From Oenanthe sinensis (lineage: Eukaryota > Streptophyta > Magnoliopsida > Apiales > Apiaceae), in contig CM053803.1 in NCBI GenBank assembly GCA_028671895.1, positions 22,094,501 through 22,158,500 on the forward strand: a stretch of DNA of 64,000 nucleotides, given 5' to 3'. Positions 1 through 10,235 of this stretch are shown piece after piece; within the stretch, counting starts at the first letter, position 1, and each line of letters opens with the position of its first letter. The notes beneath the pieces are model-generated. The model was given only the letters and a program-made list of their open reading frames with translations, had not been told where the DNA came from and searched no databases. The position numbers and the translations under genes were made by a program.

Positions 1-853
1 GAAGTATTTAACTTCTATTGGCTCTTGTGAGAAGGTCTTCACTCCAACTACTATTTATGATGCTATTCATGAAGCTGTCAATGTTCAACTACAAGTCAAT
101 CCTTACCTTGCTAGGGGCTTCCAATCTGAAATTCAAGATCACAGACACAAAATGGAAGGCTTTCTAAGGAGTATTGAAGACAAGTTGAATCATGGTGGCA
201 TTTATACAACAAAAGGGTCAAGGTCTGACTATTCTCTATGTGAAATCAAAGCAAATGAAATGGCTGATAAATTGGAGAAAATGGAAAAAACCTTTAAGGA
301 GATAGTGGAAAGCAATGGGGAAATTCAACAAAGAGAGACCTCCATCAACAACATGGTGGAGGTTCTATACAAAAATAGGCATGTAGGTAGACTACCTGAA
401 GATGTTCCTCTGCATGACCTGGCTCCATTGCAAGTAGATTTGTTTTATCAATCCAAGGCCAGGGCAGAACAAAATGAAGCCCTCACTTTAGCCAAGTTAA
501 ATGACAAATTTAAGAAGCTAGCAGATGTTCAGTCTACTCTATCAACTGCAGTCTCAGAAGTAGTGATCAATGTAAATTCTCTAAAGAAGGAATTTGAGAC
601 TTCTAGCTCCACTCAAAGCCTAACTCTTTTTCAAGTTTCAACTCAATTGACTTCTATCCATGCTCTTCTATCTACTATGACTAGTCAGACACCTCTAGTG
701 CAAGTCTCTTCTCAGTTCAAACCTAGTGCATCTTCTTTCCTTCCTAAAAAACAAGATATCAACCCTAAGGGGGAGAAGTCAAAGAAGGAGATTGAAAAGC
801 AAAGGGATGAGATAGAAGCTGAAAGACAAAAAGCTGTTATGGCAATATGTTAG
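1..853 (+). pseudogene. Inverted 3' part of family A additional ORF
   Basis: The frame is open from the left edge of the window and ends at a TAG created where the A sequence meets a B-family LTR. It encodes a hydrophilic, coiled-coil-rich protein with heptad-like segments around EMADKLEKMEK and TTLFQVSTQLTSI-type repeats. The same protein is encoded on the minus strand at 55244-56036, so this piece is inverted relative to its own element, whose other coding parts (1142-8870) are all on the minus strand. It belongs to the additional frame found between pol and the 3' LTR in SIRE/Maximus-like copia elements. The family has no known enzymatic role, and I see no signal peptide or membrane span. 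The piece is cut off from the 5' half of its frame and is surely not functional. Confidence 0.8.
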
Positions 854-1141
854 ATATGAAGAACTTATAAGATCAGAGAATGTTAAGTCATAGTTTACTG
901 AAGCTTATCAGAGTTTAGTTGATGTCATCAGAGATTAGAAGATGTCATAAGAGTTTACTCAATCATAATTTACTAACCGACAGAGTTTATGCTGATTAGA
1001 GTTTAATTGTTGGAAACCGAAAAATCTGGAGGTGATTGGAGATAAAGAATGAATTGTTCGAATACAACTCTATTGCCTTTGTAGAAGCTATCTTTTAGAA
1101 AGATAATGATGGGAATAATATTTCTGCATTTAATGATCATT
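848..1141 (+). repeat. Truncated B-family LTR (reverse orientation)
   Basis: It begins TGTTAGATATGAAGAACTTA, the reverse complement of the right end of the B LTR at 54599-55150, and stays similar for about 290 bp. It then breaks off at about 1141 within AATGATCATTAT. The five bases before it, CAATA (843-847), are the complement of the TATTG target-site duplication that flanks the complete B element at 43288-43292 and 55151-55155. This LTR therefore descends from the same insertion event. The remaining half of the LTR and the rest of the B element are absent here. Confidence 0.85.
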
Positions 1142-2345
1142 ATCTCCCAATTTTAATAGATGCACTTTGTTGAGAAAGTGCACATAGTAATTGGTGTAGT
1201 CCCTTTGTAACCTCTACATCCTGCTGGGAAGATGTACAGTGGTCTAAAGTGGTCTCTTTAATTTTCTTTCTCCTTTTTAGAGGTTCCATATGTGACTCAT
1301 CTTCAGTTGCTTCTACAACTACCTATACCTTCTTCTTTGGAGCAAGTTTCTTCCTTTTCTTCTTTTCAACCACACCCTGTTGAGAGGATGTGGAGGTTGG
1401 CTCACTATCATATATTGTTTTTAAAGAAGGGTCTACAGTTGGGTTGGAAGTCCTTCGATTAAGTGCATTTGGTTCTTCTACAGATTTAGGACCTTCTATT
1501 ATTTCAAGGTAACCATATGTAGGCTGCACAAGTGGGTACCCTTCAAATACACTCCTCATATGAGGTGTAATTCAAAGAGATACATTCACTGTGGTTCTCC
1601 TATCCAATGTAGCAAAAATGATTTTTGACATGGATATGGAGTAGTCGATTCTATTTTTGTTCATCCCAGGTAGTTCAATCAAACTAGCATTTTTATAATT
1701 GAGAATTGATTGAATAAAGCGAGGGAAGAAAATCTCATTATCATTCTTTGGGATTCTGGTTGAGAGTTCCCTTAGAATAAGCTTCCCAACATTATGCTTT
1801 CTGTTGTAAGCCAATGAAAAAGCCAGCTTCAAGGCAATGAAGCTGATTTGATCAATACCTATCTTCCTGCAAGTGAAGACCATTAATAGAGTGTCAAATA
1901 GAAATGACCACTCTTTTCTTCCATATTTCTTATTCAACTTTCCCAGCTTGATCTTCTCAGCATATCTTATGAAGTCCATGAAATCCACCAATTCATTATC
2001 TATTGGCACTTCATCAAATTTCTCTGTGGGGAGTGATAAACTTGAATTGACATCTTTTTCAACAAAGCAAATTTATACTCCTTGAATCTTGTAGGTTACA
2101 ACAATCTTGGAGCTCCCATCATTCAGAGCAACCTCCTCCCAATTTGCAGTATTTCAGAACTGCTCAAGAATGTCCAGGTACAATGGAGGGTTGGTCAACA
2201 ATGCTTCCTTTAAGTAAGAATCTATGATGAATCTTGTGAAACATTTGTTCTAAGGCTTGGCATCAGCATGTCTTGAAATGCCTAGAAAGTTAGTTTCAGG
2301 GATGATGTACACCTCAACTACAGGATTGGAACTAGAGGAAGCCAT
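1142..2345 (-). pseudogene. 5' half of family A additional (env-like position) ORF
   Basis: The start codon at 2345 opens a protein beginning MASSSSNPVVEVYIIPETNF, a type often annotated in plants as putative transposon protein. The next stretches include EWSFLFDTLLMVFTCRK and IFFPRFIQSILNYKNASLIE, followed by a lysine-rich tail (KKKRKKLAPKKKV). At least two in-frame stops occur early (after HADAKP and within the QGV-ICF segment), and both are also present in the second copy at 57137-58171. More stops separate the stretches at 1323-1559 and 1572-2009. The frame ends abruptly at the inversion junction near 1142. Homology to the B additional protein at 47637-48395 is visible in the REWSF...FT core. 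A viral envelope function is not supported: I see no signal peptide or transmembrane segment. Confidence 0.8.
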
Positions 2346-2460
2346 TTGGATTTGTGTGTAGAAAAATGAAGTATGAGAGAATTCGAAAGACACTATAGAG
2401 AGCAAAAATTTCTTTGAGTTTGCGATTAAGTTTAAAAATGGAATGTTAAATCTACTTTGC

Positions 2461-2787
2461 TATTTATATGACTTAGACAACTCGACTAGAATTGTAATCG
2501 ATTTTGTATGTTCGAGAACTCTGAAAGTGAATAAAGTAACTTTAGTAGAGAACTGTCAGAATTTGATCGAGAACTCAAGTATATATGCATTCGAGAACTG
2601 TATCAATCGAGAACTCTATTTATTCGAGAAGTGGTACAATCGAGAACTCAATATGACTTAATCGAAAACTCTAGGATTCAAAAACTCATATTAGTACTGA
2701 CTCGAGAACTCTAGAAAACATAATTGATCAAGAACTCACTAAAGTGGACTATTCGAGAACTCAAAAATAGAAACACAGTCGAGAAGT
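2461..2787 (-). promoter_or_regulatory. Putative internal promoter: TATA box plus TCGAGAAC array
   Basis: On the minus strand a TATAAATA box (2461-2468) lies about 115 nt upstream of the additional-ORF start at 2345. Behind it, 2511-2787 holds roughly ten copies of (A/T)TCGAGAA(C/G)T, four of them as the palindrome-like core TTCGAGAA (2511, 2590, 2623 and 2752). The A LTR uses a closely related array (TTCTCGAA) upstream of its own TATA box. The same arrangement is kept in the other copy at 58287-58500. I infer a second promoter driving the additional ORF separately from the LTR transcript. Nothing here proves transcription. Confidence 0.5.
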
Positions 2788-2819
2788 TAGGAAAGAATGA
2801 CAACTTAATCACACACTCC

Positions 2820-3190
2820 AGTTTTTGAAGGATTATTATATTTTCACTTGGAAAATAAAATAAAAATTTGTCAGACACACTTTTCAGAAATATAATCTAT
2901 TTAATTCTGAAATTAAAAATGTGTTTGCAAAATATTCCTGAATAATTAAATATCACACTTGTTATTTACAGATGCATAAATATAATAATTCTTTTCAGGC
3001 TTGCTTAGAACAAATAAATAATTCCAAGTTGCTATTTAATTTTATTTTTAAAACAAAATGTACAACAATATAACTGATGCATTTATAAGTACACACTAGT
3101 TTATTTCACTTAGATAAATCATGTAAGGATCATGTATATGAAACAATTGTTGCACCAGTTGGTGAGATATATTTATTTAGCCACTAGTCA
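2820..3190. other. Noncoding pol-to-additional-ORF spacer, AT-rich
   Basis: This 370-bp AT-rich stretch lies between the internal promoter array and the 3' end of pol. I find no coding potential, tandem repeat or inverted structure in it. It is missing from the second A copy, where a deletion runs from the equivalent of 2698 to 4125. Confidence 0.5.
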
Positions 3191-4816
3191 GAAGAATTTA
3201 ATATTCCAATCTCACTTACCAACTTGTTAAAGGTGGCTTTATCTATTGGTTTAGTAAATATATTAATCAACTGTTTTATGTAGGAACATAGAATAATTCA
3301 ATCACTCTATTTTTTACAAGTTCCCTTATGAAATGGTACCTTACATCAATGTGCTTTGTCTTGGAATGGTTGACTGGATTAGCAACAATTGAGATGGCAC
3401 TTGTGTTGTCACACATGATAGGAATTATTTCCAACACTAGTACATAGTCCCTTAGTTGATTCCTTATCCAAAGCACTTGAGCACAACAGCTTCCAGTAGC
3501 TATGTATTCAGCTTCAGCTGTGGAAGTAGAAACTGATTGTTGTTTTTTGCTAAACCAAGACACCAGCCTTTGTCCAAGAAATTGACAACTTCCTGAGGTG
3601 CTTTTTCTATCCACTCTGCATCTAGTAAAATCAGCATCTGAGTATCCAACTAAGTTGAATCATGTTTCTTTATGGTACCATAAACCCATGAAAGGTGTTC
3701 ATTTGAGGTATCTCAAAATCCTTTTGACATCAATGAGATGAGATTCCTTTGGATTTTCCTGAAACCTGGCACATAGACAAGTAGCAAATATAATGTCAGG
3801 TCTGCTAGCTGTGAGATAGAGTAGAGATCTAATCATTCCTCTATAGGTCTTCATGTCAACACTTTTTCCTTTCTTATCTTCATAAAGTTTTGTAGCTATA
3901 GACATTGGAGTTTTGGCAGGTGAGCAATCTTGCATGTCAAACCTCTTGAATAAGTCATTGATGTATTTAGTTTAACTTATGAAAATAATTGAGCTCTCCC
4001 ATTATACTCATTTCATATTCACTTTGCATTAGCTTAGAGAACCTTTGGCATAGTTTTTCATTTGTAGAACCAAAAATGATATCATCCATATAAATTTGAA
4101 TCAGTACGATATCCTCACCATGCTTTTTGTAGATAAGAGTTTTGTCAATTTTTCCTCTAGTGAATTGATTCTATAGAAGAAATTTTGACAGTGTGTCATA
4201 CCATGCTCTAGGGGATTGTTTGAGTCCATACAATGCCTTGATGAGTCTCTAGACAAAATCAGGAAAATTGGAATCCTTAAAACCAGGTGGTTGCTGCACA
4301 TACACTTCTTCTTCTAATTCACCATTAAGAAATGCACTTTTAACATCCATTTGATAGACCTTGAAATTTGAGTGTACTACAAAGGCTAGACAAATTTTAA
4401 TGGCTTCCAGTCTTGCAACAGGAGTAAAAGTCTTATCATAGTCAATGCCTTCTTCTTGTGAGTAGCCTTTTGCAACCAACCTTGTCTTATTTCTTATCAC
4501 AATTCCATGTTCATCCATTTTATTCCTGTAGACCCACTTAGTGTCAATTACTGATATATCCTTTGGAAGTGGCACTAATTCCCAAACATTATCTCTCAAA
4601 TTGATTCAATTCCTCTTGCATGGCAATTATCCAGTCTGGATCCAACAAGGCTTCTTCAACTCTTTTTGGCTTATTTTGAGACAGAAAACAAGCATACAAA
4701 CATTCATTTATGGTTTCTCTCCTTGTCCTCACACCTTCATCAGGATTTCCAATAATTTGATCAGCTGTATAAGATCTATTCCATTTAATTTGATGAGCTA
4801 CATTTCTGTCACTTGA
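3190..4816 (-). pseudogene. Family A pol: reverse transcriptase and RNase H, degenerate
   Basis: The copia reverse transcriptase starts near 4599 with the conserved KWVYRNKMDEHG and RLVAKGYSQEEGIDYD stretches, then YQMDVKSAFLNGELEEEVYV. The catalytic box reads YMDD near 4085. The RNase H follows with MDRKSTSGSCQFLGQRLVSW, STAEAEYIATGSCCAQ and KTKHIDVRYHFIREL down to about 3276. Stops and frameshifts separate these pieces at about 4250, 3960 and 3690, so no polyprotein can be made. Family placement rests on domain order (integrase before reverse transcriptase), which defines Ty1/copia. The 3' end of the gene (3190-3276) is only weakly readable. Confidence 0.88.
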
Positions 4817-4869
4817 ACTTGTTTCCTCCTGATTAAAGTTATTGCCATTTGTTGCAGATCCTTGAGAAG

Positions 4870-4880
4870 CTCCCCCTCAG
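4870..4880 (-). other. Candidate central polypurine tract, family A
   Basis: The plus strand reads CTCCCCCTCAG, so the element's sense strand has CTGAGGGGGAG between the integrase and reverse-transcriptase coding parts. It shares the GGGGGAG core of the 3' polypurine tract next to the A LTR (42573). Families B (50791) and C (25371) have the same tract in the same place. Ty1 of yeast and lentiviruses are known to use a second internal tract to prime plus-strand DNA; the role here is inferred. Confidence 0.45.
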
Positions 4881-6345
4881 TGGATGCTAGGATTATGTGG
4901 AGAATTCTCAAACTGGATATGACTGAAATCATCATTTTCTCTTTCCTTATTTGTTCCATGTGAGATGTCTACATGTGATTCTTCATGATTATTGATAACC
5001 TTTTCAGTTCCAAATGTTTCAGGCTCCATTTCATTTTCAAATCTCAATGTGTCACAGTTTTCACCCTCCAAGTTCATTGCAGGAAACTTGAAGTCATCAA
5101 ATGTCACATTTGTACTTTTCATTACTTTTTGTTGATCAATAACATATACTCTATAGAAAACTTTGTCCAAGGAGTATCCCGCAAAAATTCCTTCATATGC
5201 CTGGGCTTCAAACTTTCCAAGGTTGTCAACATCATCCTTGAGAACGAAGCATTTTGTTCCAAACACATGCATGTACTTGACAGATGGTCTTCTGTTTGTC
5301 ATGATGTGATAAGGAGTCTTTCCAACTGGCTTTGTGATAAGTGTTCTGTTTTGAGTGTAGCATGCAGTCCTAACAGCTTCAGCCCAAAAGCTGGTTGGAA
5401 GATTTGCTTCTGCTAACATGGTTGTTACAGCTTCAATAAGAGTCATGTTCTTTCTCTCAACAACTCTATTTTGTTGTGGAGTCCTTGGAGCTGAGAATTG
5501 ATGAGTGATTCCATTTTCTTTGCAAAATTCATTTAATGTAGCATTTTTAAATTCTGTTCCATTATCACTTCTTATGGCTACAACAAGTGTAGGACCCTTG
5601 TCCAATTTTTTCAGATTTTTAATAATTAGCTCTGGAGCTTCATCTTTTGAATGCAAGAATTCAACCCAAGTATATTTGGAGAAGTCATCAACCATGACAA
5701 GTGCATATCTTTTCTTGGAAATGGACATGACATTTACTGGTCCAAAAAGGTCCATGTGAATCAATTGCAATGGTTTGGTGATTGAGGTGAATTCTTAATG
5801 TCTGTGACTTGACCTCTTCATCTTTTCCTTTTGACATGCCTCACACAATCCGTCTATGCAGAATTCAAGTGAGGGCATGTCATTAACTAATTCTCTTTTG
5901 ACTAGAGAATTAATGTTCTTGAAATTTAAATGAGATAGTCTCTTGTGCCAAAGCCAGCTTTCATTTTCTAAGGCCTTGGTATAGAAACAACAAATTATTT
6001 CCTTATTTACAAAGTCTAAATCTGCTACAAATAGGCTTCATTTCCTTACTCCGTGTAGGGCAACTTCTTTGGTCTTTCTGTGCAATATGAGGCACAATTC
6101 TTTGTCAAACTCCACCTTCAAATCTTTGTTGCATAATTGAGTTATGATGTGTAGATTATGCTTCAAACCACTAACCAAAGCTACATCTTCAATGACAACA
6201 TTTCCATGAATCAATTTGCCATATCCCATGGTTAAACCAATGATGTTGTCTCCAAAGGTTACCATTGAGTCAGCCTCATCTTTGAACTGTGACAGCGGGG
6301 CTTTGTCACCATTCATATGCCTTGAACATCCACTGTCCAAGATTC
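4877..6345 (-). pseudogene. Family A pol: protease, GAG-pre-integrase and integrase
   Basis: The aspartic protease motif DSGCSRHM is at about 6340, with the catalytic aspartate still present. A zinc-binding HHCC region and GAG-pre-integrase segment follow, partly broken between 5770 and 6040. The integrase core shows the first aspartate in HMDLFGPVNVMS, the second in IRSDNGTEFKN and the glutamate in VVERKN, so the DDE triad is intact. The QQNGVVERKN hallmark has one change (QQNRVVERKN). The segment ends near FDDFKFPAMN, a linker to the reverse transcriptase. Stop codons near 5770-5800 and 6030 split it. It copies and inserts the element when whole; here it is dead. Confidence 0.88.
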
Positions 6346-6630
6346 ACATGACCATTTTACCTGTGCCCTGCAAATGTAAAAAAATCAATTTTTCTTTGGT
6401 ACCCAAACAAGGTTAGGTCTTTTATGCTTAGTCATATGAATGTCATTTTTCTTGTTTACAGTCATAGTCACTTTGTCATTCATACTTTTATTATTATGAT
6501 TTTGACTTGTAGTCTGATTTCTGTTAATAGAACTAGATGAATTTCTAGGTGACATAGAATGTTTTCTACTCTTAACTGAACTTGCAGACTTAGGCCTAAC
6601 AGTTTTGTCGTCTAGATTTTGACTGATACA

Positions 6631-8870
6631 TCATTCAACAAACTGTTTCCTTAGTCTAAAACAAGTATTCATGACATTCAAGTTGCATGGCATACAATCA
6701 AATTTATCACGGAATTTATGATTATCATGCATCAAGGGTTTCACATAGCCACAGGCAAACTCATCATTGTTAACAACAGGTTTTTTGCACACATGTGTAA
6801 GGTGATTGGTCGATCCACAGTTTTTATAAATATTCATAGGAGCATTGTAAACATGTGCATAGTTATTGTGCTTATTTATACCAATTTTACCATTTTTATT
6901 TGGTCTTTTCTTTTTAACATGCATGGTCTCAATTTTCTGTGTTTTGTTTCACCCTGAACATGTATAGGCTTAATTTTGATTGTTGATTTTTCTGGTTTAA
7001 CATTAGCCACATCATTTTCAGCTATTTTGGCATTCTCATCATTCAAACTATTGTTTGATGACTAAACTTGCTTCATCAAACTCAACTGTTGATTTTAAAA
7101 AAAATAGGAGCCTTGATATTTTTCAAAATATGAGGATTTCCAAGAATTTCAGATTTCTTGCCTCTTGTTGAAACAAATTTCTTTTTCTTGAGAGTGTCAT
7201 AATCAAAGCCAATCCGAATCCTAGAATTTTCCTGATGTTTCTCATGAAATTCTTGTACAACAATGGATGAGTTTTGGTAAGATCTTATTTTCAATTCATT
7301 CTCAGAAATTTATTCTTTAAGAAATTTTTCAATTTGCTCAGAGCAAATAATTTTGTTTTTGAGATACTCATTCTCTTGTTTCAAGTTTTCCAGAGTTATC
7401 AAGGACAATTCTAAGGTCTCGTTCTTAGCATTTAATTCATCATTAGCCTTTAGCAATCTAGCAATTTCCTCATATGCAGCAGTCATACTAGTATGAATAT
7501 TAAATATTTCAATACTCAATTTTTCAACAGTTTTTTATACTGAGAGTTTGACATGTCAAGTGAGACTAATGAAGGTACCTGAGTGTTTGAGGATGATGGT
7601 CCATCAAGTGAGTTAGCCATGAGAGCTAAATTTACATATTCCTCCTCTTCGTCTTCATCTGTATCATCCCAACATTTTTCTTCAACTATGTAAGCCCTTC
7701 ATGTCTACTTTTTAAGGAGTGCCTCATATTTGGCTTCCAGTTCCAAGTAATCTTTGTCCTTCTTGATTACTTTATGTTTTCTACACTCTGTTGCAAAGTG
7801 TCCAAGCTAATTACAGTTATAGCATCTTATTTTAGATCTATCAACTATTCCAGTTTTATACCCTCCATTGGTGTTGCTTCTTATTGGAGTTTTTCCTTTA
7901 CTTGAAGAGTTAAAATTTGATCTTGGTTTGAAACCTTTATTTTTCTTGAATCTTAAGTTTTTAAATTTCTTTGCCATGAAGGCCATGATTTTTTTGTCCA
8001 TTCCTTCAAGCTCTTCAATAGTGTAGAACTCTTCTTCACTTGATTCACTCTTGACAGAGTCTTTTTCTTCTTGTTCATGTCCTTTAAGTTCTTCAATTTT
8101 CAGTTTCTTGCTTGTACCAGTCTTCTCAGCTCTTGATGGTTCATTTGCAACCAAGACACTTGAAACATTAACCATTTTCTTCTATTTGCTAAAATGGACT
8201 TCTTTTGGTAGAACTCCAGCTCATATGTTTTTAAAATTCCATAGTGGGTTTCAAGTGGAATTTTTGTTAGAATTCTCCCTTCTCTAATTGCAGAGATTTT
8301 GTGCTCCAAATGTTCTGGAAGAGTAAACAAAAATTTCATGTTCTTCTCCTTTATTTCATAGTATTTTCCATGGAGTTGAACGTCATTGATGATTTTGTTA
8401 AATCTTTCAAACACCTGAGTTATGCCTTCATTTTATTTTGACATGAAAGCTTCATACCGTGAGACAATGATTTTCATCTAGTTGTCTCTCACCTCTTCAG
8501 TTCCTTCAAATAGAATTTTTATGGTTTCCCATATGTGTTTTGCAGAGATGCAGTTGACAATATTGTTGTACATAATAATGTCTAGAGATTCTATGAGTAT
8601 GAGCATTAGACTATTGTCAAGTGACACCTTCTCTTTCTCTGTGTCTGTGTACTGAGATGGATCTTTGGGTATCCATGTTGCAGGTATTACTTCAGAGCCA
8701 CTGGTTGTTTCAGGAATCAATGTTACTGGCATAGAGGGGCCATTCTTCAAGATTTCTGGATACTTAGAGTTGGCAGCCCTTATGAACATTAACATCTTCC
8801 TTTTTCATATGTTGTAGTTTTCTCTGTGAAAAGGAGGAATCTTTATACTACTCAGCTTCTGAGAACTCAT
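6631..8870 (-). pseudogene. Family A gag, degenerate
   Basis: The start at 8870 (MSSQKLSSIKIPPF-like) lies 37 bp inside the primer binding site, as expected for gag. The N-terminal UBN2-type domain is readable around MLMFIRAANSKYPEILKNG and SAKHIWETIKILFEGTEEVR. Downstream come a lysine-rich stretch and the nucleic-acid-binding zinc knuckle near 7810, where RCYNCN is followed by a stop instead of running on to the LGHFAT half. That stop is shared with the other copy (about 62214). A coiled-coil segment (KNETLELSLITLENLKQENE, 7310-7519) follows. Several frame breaks exist. Gag would form the particle that packages the RNA. Confidence 0.85.
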
Positions 8871-8906
8871 TTTGATCTTCAAACTATATGTATGTTAATA
8901 GCTTGA

Positions 8907-8918
8907 GCTCTGATACCA
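8907..8918 (-). other. Primer binding site (initiator tRNA-Met), family A left copy
   Basis: The plus strand reads GCTCTGATACCA, the complement of TGGTATCAGAGC, the site complementary to the 3' end of plant initiator tRNA-Met used by most plant copia elements. Two bases separate it from the LTR that starts at 8921. It marks that LTR as the 5' LTR of the element to its left. Confidence 0.9.
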
Positions 8919-8920
8919 CT

Positions 8921-10220
8921 TGTTAGATATGAGAACCTCAAAAGTAATACAGAGGGGGGTGAATGTGTTTTGATTCCTTTTGTTTTTCTTGTATGAAATG
9001 TATTTGATGAACTTAACTAACCAGATATGTAGCTTATGAAAGATTACAGTGTTCTATAAGATTGCAGAATATAAATATAAACACAGTTAACTTTCAATCT
9101 AATATTTTGTTAGACTTGAGTTACAAAATTTGATATTCTTGAGTTGAATCTCAGCTTCTTGTTCTTAAAAGTTACAATGTATTGAAAACACTTGATAATT
9201 TACTAATATTCTTACTAATGAGGTTGTGCATAGGCTATATAGACAATATGATTTTCGGAACATGCCCTCACTAAACAGTTTAGCTAAAACTAGAAATAGA
9301 CAAGAAACACTTTTCATTTGACTACTATCTATTTCTAGCTAACACAATTTGTTGATAGTCTTTTGCTTTCAGACTTATTTCTTATGCCTTTTGTCTTATT
9401 CTTCTTTCAAGCTACATTGTAGACTTGTCTCCATCTTCACAGGTTTGACTGATCCTGTGCTGACAGAGCTTCAAAATCACTTGTCTTGTTCTTCTGCAAA
9501 TCTCCTAGAATTCAGCTTCTTAAATCAATCGAGTACTCACTTGATTTTGCTTCGAGAAGTCATGATGATTGACTTCTTGATTGGGTACTCCTGAGACTTC
9601 TCAATTAGTCCTTGAATGACTTACTTCTCGAATGACTAGACTACTCGATTGCACACTTTACTTGATGACTTCTCGAATAGACTAGACTTCTCGAATGGAT
9701 ACTTGAAACACATACTTTTCGATTGGTTCTTCCCTTAACACTTCTCGATTGATTACCTAGGCTTACTTCTCGATTTGTTCAATCTGGACTTCTCGAATTA
9801 TTCACATTCTAAAACTTCTCGAATGACTTCAATACCTGACTTCTCGAATGCACACAATCGGATACTAAGCCATTGAGAGATTTGAGACTTCTTTACCAGG
9901 TACAATTTATAACTTCTTTATCAGCTTCACATTTTTGACTTCTCTACAAGGATGACTTCTCGATTACATATTTGTCGTAGAGTATTTTCCACTGTAATTC
10001 TTATTTGATGAAGTTTTCATTGATTTGATGCCTGATTCAAACTTGAATCATCTATCAACCTTTATTCTTGACTTACATTTACATATTGACTTCTCAGTAG
10101 AAACATACTTCTAACTGTAAATACATTAAGATATTACTAGTATACATCCTAATACAGAAGAATTAAATGTGTTACATTATGACAAGTAATCACATATAGT
10201 AGGCTTGATTTGGTCTAACA
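8921..10220 (-). repeat. Family A LTR shared by two elements
   Basis: This 1300-bp LTR is bounded by TGTTAGA and TCTAACA, a 7-bp perfect inverted repeat. It has a TATA-like CTATATAG near 9236 on the minus strand and an array of TTCTCGA motifs upstream of it. A G-tract followed by TGAATG lies about 30 bp inside the left end. On the left it touches a primer binding site and on the right a polypurine tract (10221), so it is the 5' LTR of the left element and the 3' LTR of a truncated element to the right. It resembles the 5' LTR at 63304 more than the 3' LTR at 41290. Confidence 0.88.
9551..9848 (-). promoter_or_regulatory. Array of heat-shock-element-like TTCTCGAA motifs in A LTR
   Basis: Six exact TTCTCGAA copies (9625, 9670, 9688, 9790, 9816 and 9841), one TTCGAGAA (9551) and several TTCTCGAT variants lie in U3, upstream of the TATA-like box at about 9236. 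Each fits TTCnnGAA, the two-unit core bound by heat shock factors. The Arabidopsis copia element ONSEN is known to be heat-activated through such elements. I did not find a full three-unit element, so heat response is a hypothesis. Confidence 0.5.
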
Positions 10221-10235
10221 ATCTTCCCCAATTTG
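10221..10235 (-). other. 3' polypurine tract of truncated A element
   Basis: The plus strand reads ATCTTCCCCAATTTG directly next to the LTR end; on the sense strand this is a purine-rich CAAATTGGGGAAGAT tract that would prime plus-strand synthesis. One base differs from the intact GGGGGAGAT core at 42573, so it is probably eroded. Confidence 0.75.

Noticed and set aside
4985..5416. Plus-strand 143-codon frame
   Set aside because: It is antisense to the family A integrase; its hydrophobic protein is a by-product of that gene and the same shadow recurs at 59372-59752.
8907..8918. Possible tRNA gene fragment
   Set aside because: Only the 12-base primer complement is present; no tRNA cloverleaf can be drawn around it.
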